In this document: positions 43,123 to 50,673 of the stretch, one piece after another
Layout: the number at the start of each line of letters is the position of its first letter
Position numbering within the stretch: the first letter of the stretch is position 1
NCBI GenBank assembly: GCA_046350895.1
Contig: JAXLZL010000002.1
Span: forward strand, 1 to 64,000
DNA from: HK-STAS-PATE-2 sp046350895
Lineage (GTDB): Bacteria; Patescibacteriota; Patescibacteriia; 2-12-FULL-60-25
Direction of reading: 5' to 3'
Length of the DNA: 64,000 nucleotides
The notes under the pieces: model-generated
The model's input: only the letters and a program-made list of their open reading frames with translations
Databases searched by the model: none
Told to the model about the DNA's origin: nothing
Translations under genes and position numbers: made by a program

Positions 43123-43317
43123 ATGAAGATTAAAACGACCAAAGCCATCGCCAAGCGCATCATCAAGACCAAGGGCGGCAAGCTCTTGAAGCGCAAAGGC
43201 GGCCAGGGCCACTTCAACAGCCGTGAAAGCGGCACGGTGACCCGCAACAAGCGCCGCGACCTCGATGTCGCCAAGCAGTACGTGCGTACCATGAAGACGC
43301 TCACCCCGCATAACTAA
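43123..43317 (+). CDS. rpmI: Ribosomal protein bL35
   Basis: 64 aa, highly basic. MKIKTTKAIAKRIIKTKGGK and GKLLKRKGGQGHFNSRE match bL35, as does RNKRRDLDVAKQYV. It stands between infC and rplT as in most bacteria. No SD before the ATG. Confidence 0.95.
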   Translation: MKIKTTKAIAKRIIKTKGGKLLKRKGGQGHFNSRESGTVTRNKRRDLDVAKQYVRTMKTLTPHN

Positions 43318-43337
43318 CCCATCATCCCGAAAAACGT

Positions 43338-43676
43338 ATGCCAAGAGTCAAACGCGGTACCCATCACGTAAAACGCCGCAAGAATATCCTCGCTCGTGCC
43401 AAGGGCATGATGTGGGGCCGCAAGTCCAAAATCAAACTCGCCAAGATCGCTGCCGTCAAAGCAGGTAAGAACGCCTATGTCGGCCGCAAGCTCAAGAAGC
43501 GTGAAAACCGCGGCTTGCAGCAGATGCGCATCAGCGCCGCTTCACGTGAACTCGGCGTGAGCTACTCAAAGCTCATGGGCGAACTCAAGAAGCGCAACAT
43601 CTCATTGAACCGCATGGTTCTCTCAGAGATCGCTGCCAAACACCCAGCAACCTTTGCAAAAATCGTGAAGGGTTAA
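43338..43676 (+). CDS. rplT: Ribosomal protein bL20
   Basis: 112 aa. MPRVKRGTHHVKRRKNILAR, AKGMMWGRKSKIKLAK and the C-terminal SYSKLMGELKKRNISLNRMV in part are typical of bL20, an early large-subunit assembly protein that also represses its operon in some bacteria. The gene follows rpmI by 20 bases and is closed by a strong terminator. Confidence 0.97.
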   Translation: MPRVKRGTHHVKRRKNILARAKGMMWGRKSKIKLAKIAAVKAGKNAYVGRKLKKRENRGLQQMRISAASRELGVSYSKLMGELKKRNISLNRMVLSEIAAKHPATFAKIVKG

Positions 43677-43682
43677 TCCCCG

Positions 43683-43713
43683 CAAAAACTCCAGCCATGC
43701 GCTGGAGTTTTTT
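43683..43713 (+). terminator. Terminator of infC-rpmI-rplT
   Basis: AAAACTCCAGC-cat-GCGCTGGAGTTTTTTT hairpin with a long T-run, just after rplT. Confidence 0.95.
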
Positions 43714-43758
43714 TGTCCTTGGGTTATCCACCGTTATAGATATTATAGTGATTATTTT

Positions 43759-43767
43759 TGCTATAAT
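43759..43767 (+). promoter_or_regulatory. Extended -10 promoter of the 43779 gene
   Basis: TTTTTGCTATAATGCTC: TG plus TATAAT at 43762-43767 with no clear -35. The start codon is 11 bases after the -10 box, so the mRNA is nearly leaderless, consistent with the absence of an SD. Confidence 0.75.
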
Positions 43768-43778
43768 GCTCAGTATCT

Positions 43779-45692
43779 ATGCCTCGCAAATTGAACAAAC
43801 TCCCTGGTGAAGTCATGCCGTCGGTCGGCAGCCGCGGGATCAAAGAAAATCCTACCCTCGAACCAACCGTCTTGGTTGACCCTGCCATCGCTGAACGCCA
43901 AGCCACCGGGCGTAAAGAAGCATCGCTCAAAGAACTTGCCGAAGCGCATAAAGCCGCCAGCAAAGCTGAGCGCAAACGCGCCGATAGCGCCGAAGAAGCC
44001 CTTCGTTCACACATGCAAGACGAAGAGCTTGTAACCGGCGCTGAGCTCGCTCAAGTCCGAGGCATGCTTCAAAAGAAACCTGAGTCCCCTGTCGCCCAAG
44101 AGATGAAGCAGTATCAGACGGCACAAAAAAACCTTGATAAGACCTTAAAAAAGGCCCAAGAGCTCGGTCTCTCACAGGCACAGTTTTTGCAATTGCTCGA
44201 CAATGGCCCTCTCGAAGAGAACGAATCGAAGTCATTTTTTAGCGGCATTACCACAGCCTTCAGACGATTGGCTGGCCAGCCATGGGCAGGCATGGATGCC
44301 AAAAAGCTCAATGAGCTCATGAGCCAATATCGTGAATCTGAAAAAATCATCGATGCCGCAAATGAAGTAGCTTTTGAACAATCACCGAAATCCGTACGCC
44401 CTCGCAACACACCGAGAGACATCCCTACTTCTGGAGGTGATTCTATTGCTGATATCAAACAAAGCGCCAAAGACATGGTCAATCCAGAAACCTACACGAT
44501 GGCCGGCGCCGTAAGCAAAGAACTTGAGAAGCTAAAAGCAGAAGATGAAAACCCTGCCGGTACGGCGAATGCCTTGCTTGAAAAATACAATGTCGCCATC
44601 GGCAAAGGCAAAACGATCGCCAAAAACGGCAAACTCGAATATCAGAGTGAAGGCAAAGAAGAACTCTCGATTACCGACCTTATCAATGACCAAACACTCT
44701 TAAATGAAGCCTATAATCAGATCTTGGCCAAAAACAAAAAAGACGCCAAAGCCCTCGTTGATGCCATTGGCACCATTCGCTACGAGAACCGCGGTTCAAC
44801 CTTGGCTTCAGAGAATAAAACCGTAGGCCGCGGTGTCGCCGAAGGACGTAAACAAGCAAATGTCGGCGTAGGCGGGATGAAGGTATCGAGCCGTGGCGCC
44901 GGCGCCGCTTCACTCGACCAAGGACTCTCTGAACAGTTGCAAAAACTTGATACCAAGAAAGCCAAAAAAGAACTTGGCAACGAAGACCAAGAAGTCGCCG
45001 CCGAAAAAGCTCTTTACGAAAAAAGCGTTCAAGAGATTCAGGCCAAGGCAGATTACTTGCGCTATTTCTCTACAGAACAAGCTGCCCGTGTTTATACGAT
45101 CTTAACCGGTAAAGAGCCTGGACCTGCTGAGAAAGCTAATATCGTCGATATCTCATCAAACCTTTTCAAGAGCATGGCGTTAGAGCTGAGCCGCCTCGAC
45201 TCGCAAACACGTAGTGAAATCTTTGAAAAAGACGTTGACTACGATCGCAAATTCAAACTCGAAGCCGCCATGGACCGCGTAGCGGACTATGCCAGTAAGG
45301 TCACCATCGGTGAAGCCGCCGCACAAGAAGCTCTTGAAGAACTTACCGACGCCGACATCGAAGAGATTTCTCCTGCCCAGGCAGAATGGGAAAAGCACAA
45401 TGCCAAACGCAAGCATGCGGTAAAGGTCACACCCCCTCCTGTACCAAAGGCCAAGATGAGTGCCCAGCAACAAGCCAAGATTGACGCTGACATGGCCGAA
45501 GTGGCAGCCATGGGGCGCAAAAACATGAAACGCATGGCCGCTGAAGACAAGGCTGAATTCTTAGCTGATGAAGACGTGATCAGCGAAGATGAGCAGGCGC
45601 CAACAAAAGCCAGCGAGACAGAGATTGCGAACTTTGCTGCCGCCATGAATGCCCGCTCAGGCAAGAACGCTAAAAACAAAAGTAAGCGCTAG
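43779..45692 (+). CDS. Large helical/coiled-coil hypothetical protein
   Basis: 637 aa, not recognised. Strongly charged with Lys/Glu/Ala-rich helices throughout (e.g. ALKEL-type start KEASLKELAEAHKAASKAER), a Pro-containing middle, and a C-terminus of long acidic and basic helices. No signal, membrane helix, Cys pair or enzymatic motif. The composition recalls the GGDEF-like gene and its small neighbour at 11-14 kb, which share the short MxP start and helical style, but no domain similarity is claimed. Own extended -10 promoter and terminator. Confidence 0.75.
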   Translation: MPRKLNKLPGEVMPSVGSRGIKENPTLEPTVLVDPAIAERQATGRKEASLKELAEAHKAASKAERKRADSAEEALRSHMQDEELVTGAELAQVRGMLQKKPESPVAQEMKQYQTAQKNLDKTLKKAQELGLSQAQFLQLLDNGPLEENESKSFFSGITTAFRRLAGQPWAGMDAKKLNELMSQYRESEKIIDAANEVAFEQSPKSVRPRNTPRDIPTSGGDSIADIKQSAKDMVNPETYTMAGAVSKELEKLKAEDENPAGTANALLEKYNVAIGKGKTIAKNGKLEYQSEGKEELSITDLINDQTLLNEAYNQILAKNKKDAKALVDAIGTIRYENRGSTLASENKTVGRGVAEGRKQANVGVGGMKVSSRGAGAASLDQGLSEQLQKLDTKKAKKELGNEDQEVAAEKALYEKSVQEIQAKADYLRYFSTEQAARVYTILTGKEPGPAEKANIVDISSNLFKSMALELSRLDSQTRSEIFEKDVDYDRKFKLEAAMDRVADYASKVTIGEAAAQEALEELTDADIEEISPAQAEWEKHNAKRKHAVKVTPPPVPKAKMSAQQQAKIDADMAEVAAMGRKNMKRMAAEDKAEFLADEDVISEDEQAPTKASETEIANFAAAMNARSGKNAKNKSKR

Positions 45693-45697
45693 CACAA

Positions 45698-45728
45698 ACA
45701 AACACCCCAATCCGGGGTGTTTGTTTTT
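45698..45728 (+). terminator. Terminator of the 43779 gene
   Basis: AAACACCCC-aatc-CGGGGTGTTT followed by GTTTTTC. Confidence 0.9.
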
Positions 45729-45737
45729 CTCGAGGGA

Positions 45738-45766
45738 TTGACAAAATGATATTTTAATGATAAATA
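45738..45766 (+). promoter_or_regulatory. Promoter of the 45796 gene
   Basis: TTGACAAAAT (-35 at 45738-45743), 17 bp, TAAATA (45761-45766). An ATG at 45757 lies inside this promoter and cannot be the start. Confidence 0.85.
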
Positions 45767-45795
45767 TCGATCACCCCTTTTTCTCGGAGGACCGA

Positions 45796-46518
45796 TTGGC
45801 CTACCAACCATCAGAAAGCCGACTCACCTTGTGGGTTCGTGTCGCCCGGGACCTGGATACTCACCTGGGTTACCATCGCCTCTTTGGTGATGACGGCCCC
45901 TGTTTTCAGGTCATGGACCATCTCAGCGATGCCTACAGAAAGGGACATCTTCAAGACGTTCACATTGAAACGTTTCTCGCTGCCTTCGGCGTCGTGAAGC
46001 AAGGGACGAAGGTGAACGCCTTCTTGTCCAAACCTGAAACCCCCAGTCTCGATCGAGAATTCGACTTCTACTGGGCCGAGCTCAGCGAAGACGCGCTCAA
46101 CCTGAGACTCTACCTCACCGAAGAGATTCGTCGAACCTACCTCGACACGGCCTTTCGGGTGCAGATGCACTACCTGAATCGTGATCACCTTCAGCAACGT
46201 CACTTTGAGCTGAAGACCTTGACCGAAGAGCTTGGCGAAGGCACGCCCGCCTGGGGTGCCATGTACCTCGCTCTACGCGTCTTCGAGTCCGTTCTCGTTC
46301 ACATCGCCTATCACCATCGCCCAACGCGGCGCATGGTCGAGAGCCGGTTCAAGGACGATCATGACGGCAAAAGGCGTGTCCAATACTGCAATACGGCGCG
46401 CGAACAAGCGAGAGCCAGCATCCTGCGCTGGCAGGCCGCTGTAGGGCTCTATACGCCACCCGCACCACCAACTCCAGAAACGCTGGCGCAAGTCATCCCC
46501 TTTCGCCGGCGCACCTGA
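45796..46518 (+). CDS. Hypothetical protein, paralogue A of a tandem pair (SD-led class)
   Basis: 240 aa starting at TTG 45796, because GGAGG lies 5 bases upstream while the ATG at 45757 sits in the promoter. All-helical in style with no signal or membrane segment. It resembles the next gene: LDTHLGYHRLFGDDG with LDRHFGYLDTEG, HIETFLAAFGVVKQGTK with DIALFLAALSVVRNQTE, and LRVFESVLVHIAYHH with VRLHEDLLLRIAFEH, all in the same order. The C-terminus ends in a basic VIPFRRRT. Single-gene unit, GC-rich codons. No function can be named. Confidence 0.75.
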   Translation: MAYQPSESRLTLWVRVARDLDTHLGYHRLFGDDGPCFQVMDHLSDAYRKGHLQDVHIETFLAAFGVVKQGTKVNAFLSKPETPSLDREFDFYWAELSEDALNLRLYLTEEIRRTYLDTAFRVQMHYLNRDHLQQRHFELKTLTEELGEGTPAWGAMYLALRVFESVLVHIAYHHRPTRRMVESRFKDDHDGKRRVQYCNTAREQARASILRWQAAVGLYTPPAPPTPETLAQVIPFRRRT

Positions 46519-46524
46519 CTGACG

Positions 46525-46553
46525 AGGCCCGACCCCACCAAGGTCGGGCCTTT
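46525..46553 (+). terminator. Terminator of the 45796 gene
   Basis: GGCCCGACC-ccaccaa-GGTCGGGCC followed by TTTGC. Confidence 0.85.
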
Positions 46554-46556
46554 GCA

Positions 46557-46585
46557 TTGACAGCATTATTAAAATAGGATATTTT
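46557..46585 (+). promoter_or_regulatory. Promoter of the 46626 gene
   Basis: TTGACA (46557-46562), 17 bp, TATTTT (46580-46585). Confidence 0.75.
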
Positions 46586-46625
46586 CTTGGCCCGGTTACC
46601 GACCCTGTTTGGAGGTTACGCAGAC

Positions 46626-47261
46626 ATGTTCGACACAGAAATTCGCTCCTTGGACCGACACTTCGGCTACCTCGATACCGAAGGCCCGGTGGCACTTGTC
46701 ACCAGGGCGATGCAGACCGCTCTTCGTCATGGCCAGCTCGCCATGACCGACATCGCCCTCTTTCTTGCAGCCCTGTCCGTCGTTCGCAACCAGACCGAAC
46801 AGACGCTGATCGACAAGAACCAACGCGAACCGCGCCCTTGGTTCGATCTCGCCTGGACGACGCTCAAGCCTCAGCCGTTGCGTACCCACAACTGGATCAC
46901 CGACGAGGTTCGGATCTTCGCCCTCAAGCGACTACGATCGAACCCCGATCACCGGCACCTCTTTGAAGGGCGCGACATGCTCTTGCGTCGCCTGTCGACC
47001 TATCAGCCCGGCAGCATCGATCAGCTCGCGCTTCAGTGTGCCGTGCGCCTGCACGAAGACCTCTTGCTACGTATCGCCTTCGAGCACCTAGCTATTCGCG
47101 AAGAAGTCGCCTCGATCGTGAATCTCGACAAGGACGACTTTCGTGAACGCATGCTCGCCATCAAGGCGAGAAGCGAGGCTCACAAGGCCTATCTCAACTG
47201 GGAGCCACTGCGCAAACTCATGACGCAGCCATCGTCCACGCCGCTCGAAGCAAGCCCCTGA
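46626..47261 (+). CDS. Hypothetical protein, paralogue B of a tandem pair (SD-led class)
   Basis: 211 aa starting at ATG 46626, ten bases after GGAGG; the earlier ATG at 46587 lies at the probable transcription start. Helical protein aligned over most of its length with the preceding gene (shared blocks given there), so the pair arose by duplication, but each copy kept its own promoter, SD and terminator. The C-terminal LDKDDFRERMLAIKARSEAH is more charged than in paralogue A. No domain recognised. Confidence 0.75.
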   Translation: MFDTEIRSLDRHFGYLDTEGPVALVTRAMQTALRHGQLAMTDIALFLAALSVVRNQTEQTLIDKNQREPRPWFDLAWTTLKPQPLRTHNWITDEVRIFALKRLRSNPDHRHLFEGRDMLLRRLSTYQPGSIDQLALQCAVRLHEDLLLRIAFEHLAIREEVASIVNLDKDDFRERMLAIKARSEAHKAYLNWEPLRKLMTQPSSTPLEASP

Positions 47262-47265
47262 ACTG

Positions 47266-47301
47266 AAACCCCCGCAACCATGACTGGCACGGGGGTTTTG
47301 A
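47266..47301 (+). terminator. Terminator of the 46626 gene
   Basis: AACCCCCG ... CGGGGGTT hairpin followed by TTGAATT. It faces the 3' end of thrS. Confidence 0.85.
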
Positions 47302-47317
47302 ATTGTGCTTTCAATTT

Positions 47318-49117
47318 TTACGATGAACGGTTGCTATTCTCTTCAGTCGCTTGAGCGATGAAGTCGACCTTGCTCATCGAGACTTGGTCTTGCTGGCCAC
47401 GAATACGCACGGTGAGATCGCCACCTTCGGCTTCTTTGTCACCGACGACAAGCATGCGGGGATACTTCATCTTTTCGGCATTACGGATCTTTTTGCCCAC
47501 CGATTCGGTCGAGTCATCGACCGTGACGCGGAAGCCTTTTTCTTCAAGCTCTTTTTTGAGAGCATTAGCGAATCCGACGTGACGATCAGCTACCGGCAAA
47601 ATAGCGATCTGCGTTGGCGCGAGCCAGAGTGGGAAGGAGCCGGCGAAGTGCTCGATCAACACGCTCATAAAACGTTCGATTGAACCCATGATGGCGCAGT
47701 GGATCATGAGAATCCCCTCTTTTTCACCGGCTTCGTTCACGCAAGTGAGGCCGAAGTTTTTTGGCTGGCTATAATCGAGCTGGATGGTGGCTACCTGCCA
47801 GGTGCGGCCGATGGAGTCTTTGGCCATGAAGTCGATCTTAGGGCCATAGAAGGCGGCTTCGCCCGGACCATCGATCCAATCGGCGCCCTTGGCATCAAGC
47901 ATGGTGCGAAGCGACGTCTCGGCCTTGTCCCAATCTTCGGCGCTGCCGAGATATTTCTGCAGATTGTCAGGGTCACGACGCGAGAAACGCGGCTTCAATT
48001 CAAAACCAAAGGTGTTATAGAATTTCTGGATCACATCCCAAACCTTCTCTACTTCTTCAGCAACCTGTGAAGCACGGCAGAAAACATGGGCATCGTCTTG
48101 GGTGATAGAAAGCACGCGTGACAAACCTGAGAGCTCGCCCGATTGCTCATCGCGGTAAACCATGGTCGTTGCGGCGTAGCGTACTGGCAATTCGCGGTAT
48201 GAGCGCAATTCGCTGTGATAGATCTGCGCGTGGTGCGGACAGTTCATCGGCTTCATCGCGAAGGTGTGCTCATCGCGCGTATGGATCTTAAACAGATCTT
48301 CGGCATATTTTGCCCAGTGACCTGACGTCTCATACAAATCTTTCTTCGTGATATGTGGGATGGTTACGCGCTGATAACCATGTGGTTTACGCAGACTCTG
48401 CACGAAGTCATTCAAGAGCTCGCGAATAACGGTGCCGCGTGGCGTCCATAAAGGCAAACCCGGGCCAACGAGGTCAGAGAAGATGAAGAGGCCGAGCTCT
48501 TTACCAAGTTTGCGATGGTCGCGTTTCTCGGCTTCAGCCATCATGAATTCGTAGTCCTTCAATTCTTGCTCGGTGGCAAAACACAAACCGTAAATGCGCG
48601 TCATCTGCGGATTCTCGGCCTTGCCGCGCCAATAAGCGCCAGCGACTTTGTTCAATTTGAACACGCCGATTTCATTCGCGGTCGTCACATGAGGGCCGCG
48701 GCAAAGATCCACGAAATCACCGGTGCGGTAAACGGTAATCGTACCAACATTTTGCGGGTCGATGTCTTGTGCTTCTTCAGCACTCACCTTGGTCGTGCCC
48801 TTGGTTTTCAAATCGTTGAGCAATTCGACTTTGAAGGTTTGGCCGAGTTCGGTGAAAAGCTTGATACCTTCATCTAGCGTGATTTCTTCGCGGGTGAAGG
48901 CTGGCTTTTCATTGGTAATGCGGCGCATTTCTTTTTCGATCGCCTTCAAATCTTCGTCGGTGATTGGGCGGCCGGCGGCAACATCATAGTAAAAGCCATG
49001 CTCAATGGCAGGACCAACGCCAAGACGTGCTTCAGGAAAGAGGCGTTTGATGGCGGCAGCCATGACATGGGCCGCACTGTGGCGGCGGGTTTCGATTGGG
49101 TATGGTTGGGAGGACAT
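47318..49117 (-). CDS. thrS: Threonyl-tRNA synthetase without TGS domain
   Basis: Charges tRNA-Thr (599 aa from ATG 49117). It begins almost directly with the editing domain (RHSAAHVMAAAI, HxxxH; DLCRGPHV), followed by the class II core: the zinc site Cys in MKPMNCPHHAQIY, His in MIHCAIMGSIERF, and motif 2 YRDEQSGELSGLSR. The C-terminal anticodon-binding domain has WLAPTQIAILPV. The N-terminal TGS domain of most bacterial ThrRS (about 60 residues) is missing. Upstream codons in frame belong to the T-box leader, not to a longer protein. A probable T-box controls it. Confidence 0.96.
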   Translation of the reverse strand: MSSQPYPIETRRHSAAHVMAAAIKRLFPEARLGVGPAIEHGFYYDVAAGRPITDEDLKAIEKEMRRITNEKPAFTREEITLDEGIKLFTELGQTFKVELLNDLKTKGTTKVSAEEAQDIDPQNVGTITVYRTGDFVDLCRGPHVTTANEIGVFKLNKVAGAYWRGKAENPQMTRIYGLCFATEQELKDYEFMMAEAEKRDHRKLGKELGLFIFSDLVGPGLPLWTPRGTVIRELLNDFVQSLRKPHGYQRVTIPHITKKDLYETSGHWAKYAEDLFKIHTRDEHTFAMKPMNCPHHAQIYHSELRSYRELPVRYAATTMVYRDEQSGELSGLSRVLSITQDDAHVFCRASQVAEEVEKVWDVIQKFYNTFGFELKPRFSRRDPDNLQKYLGSAEDWDKAETSLRTMLDAKGADWIDGPGEAAFYGPKIDFMAKDSIGRTWQVATIQLDYSQPKNFGLTCVNEAGEKEGILMIHCAIMGSIERFMSVLIEHFAGSFPLWLAPTQIAILPVADRHVGFANALKKELEEKGFRVTVDDSTESVGKKIRNAEKMKYPRMLVVGDKEAEGGDLTVRIRGQQDQVSMSKVDFIAQATEENSNRSS

Positions 49118-49130
49118 AGGAGTTTTTGAG

Positions 49131-49260
49131 AAAAAGAAACGAGCCAAACAGCCTTTAAGGCCACTTGGCTCGGGACTCTGACGTGATGTCGGAGTGGTTC
49201 CACCCGAGTTCCCTACCCCTCGGTCCCCACGCTTGTGGGGATGACGGATAGGACGCTCAT
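49131..49260 (-). promoter_or_regulatory. Probable T-box riboswitch of thrS
   Basis: Minus-strand leader. The T-box consensus GGGTGGAACCAC is at 49194-49205; its TGGA would pair with the UCCA end of tRNA-Thr (both tRNA-Thr genes here have U73). CTCGGG (49203-49208) can pair with CCCGAG (49169-49174) as antiterminator. That arm overlaps the terminator GAGCCAA-gt-GGCC / GGCT-g-TTTGGCTC (49141-49171) plus TTTCTTTTT. An upstream stem CCTATCC / GGGTAGG encloses CCCCAC-aagc-GTGGGG followed by ACC, a possible threonine specifier. Stem I is not resolved by eye. Confidence 0.7.
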
Positions 49261-49319
49261 TTTCTGGGGTTTTCTGCACCGGTTGGTGAGGCCGGGGATG
49301 TCTGGATAGTGACAAAGTC

Positions 49320-50615
49320 TTATTCAACCGTCAAATGGATGCGATCTTTAAGGGTTGGGATGGTATCGAGCCACTGGGGCTTGATGGTGATATCAACCGA
49401 CTCGACACCATCAACGGCTTTAAGCATAGACTCTGCTTCAGATTTGGACTTGCCGGCGACGATGGAGGCCTGCAAGAGCGGGCTCTGTGGGCTCAAGCGG
49501 TATTGGGCATCGGCACTGACGCGGATCGAGGCGGTTTCGGCTTTAGGATCGGAGCTCTCGAGGGCATAGGTCATACCGCCATTTTCAGCGGGGACGAATT
49601 CACGACCCTGTGGCACGCGTTCTTTCATGCGTGATCGCACGAGGCCTTGCATGTCTTCTTTGGCATAGTAGACCGCGGTCACATCAAGCTTCACTGAGGA
49701 CAAGAACGATTCAGTCACTTGACCAACCGTCACGTTGTTTTTTTCTTCTACAACTTTGACGACATAGACGACTTCCATTGATTCACGGTTGGCGATATCA
49801 GCACCGAGTGAGTCCATAGCTTTTTTCAATACCGTCTCAGTAAGCTGTTTTTTGGCGCGATCAATGTCAGCAAAGGTTACGGGTTTGCCTTTACCTGTCG
49901 GCGCGGCAGGTGCAGGAGTCGGTGTTACTGGAGCCGAAGACCCGGTTGAACCTTTTGGAACCGCGGTAAATGCCGTTTCAGAAACACCGTAAATGTGTTT
50001 TTGCAAATCAATGTACAAACCAGGGATGGTGAAATTCGTTGGGCCGATCGCATAGTCGGCGCCAGACTTATCGGCATAAACATCAACCGTGACCGAACCA
50101 CCAGAAGGCACCGTAATCGTTTTATCAATGCGATAAAGCTTGCCGTCAGCCGTCAATAAACGCGTGGTACGAACAAGAGGCTGGTCTTTTGAGTACTTAT
50201 TCACGATTTTTACCTTGCCTCGGGCAATAACCTCTTGGGTTGCAGGCGGTGTTGTAACTGGGGGCTGCTCTGGAGTCGTCGTGACTGCCGTCGATGTGGC
50301 AATGTCTTCACCGTCCCCCATCACCTGAAACTCCTGTGTCTTATCAAAGACACCTTGCACGACACGCCCAGGGATCTGGCCAGCTCGTGGGGTACGCGAA
50401 ACCTCAACGACGCCGTCCAATTTGACGCTTTCTTTTTTGACATGGACCACGATCTCGGCACGGACCGACGTCAACCAAAGTACCAAGGTGATGATCGCTA
50501 CCGTCAATGCCAAAAAGACATAGGCGATCTTGCGATACACGCTGGTGCGGGCATTCGTTGAGAAGGATGGGGCCGAAATATGGACCGCGCCTGGACGCCG
50601 TCTTGGAGGGTGCAT
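49320..50615 (-). CDS. Membrane-anchored surface protein of baseplate-J-like type
   Basis: 431 aa from ATG 50615. Basic N-terminus with PPRRRPG, one membrane helix (about 32-52: IAYVFLALTVAIITLVLWL), then a large beta-rich extracytoplasmic part: EIVVHVKKESVKLDGVVEV, a Thr/Pro linker (VTTTPEQPPVTTPP), KVKIVNKYSKDQPLVRTTRL, VPSGGSVTVDVYADKSG and DYAIGPTNFTIPGL. This order resembles baseplate J / phage tail-like domains common in Patescibacteria. The role is probably structural at the cell surface. thrS lies downstream on the same strand. Confidence 0.65.
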   Translation of the reverse strand: MHPPRRRPGAVHISAPSFSTNARTSVYRKIAYVFLALTVAIITLVLWLTSVRAEIVVHVKKESVKLDGVVEVSRTPRAGQIPGRVVQGVFDKTQEFQVMGDGEDIATSTAVTTTPEQPPVTTPPATQEVIARGKVKIVNKYSKDQPLVRTTRLLTADGKLYRIDKTITVPSGGSVTVDVYADKSGADYAIGPTNFTIPGLYIDLQKHIYGVSETAFTAVPKGSTGSSAPVTPTPAPAAPTGKGKPVTFADIDRAKKQLTETVLKKAMDSLGADIANRESMEVVYVVKVVEEKNNVTVGQVTESFLSSVKLDVTAVYYAKEDMQGLVRSRMKERVPQGREFVPAENGGMTYALESSDPKAETASIRVSADAQYRLSPQSPLLQASIVAGKSKSEAESMLKAVDGVESVDITIKPQWLDTIPTLKDRIHLTVE

Positions 50616-50673
50616 AGATACGGCCCAGTATACCACAGTTTATCCACTGAAACGGTATACTTATCCACCTTTT

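Noticed and set aside
45757..45795. Upstream ATG start for paralogue A
   Set aside because: The ATG lies in the promoter spacer; the GGAGG-preceded TTG at 45796 is the better start.
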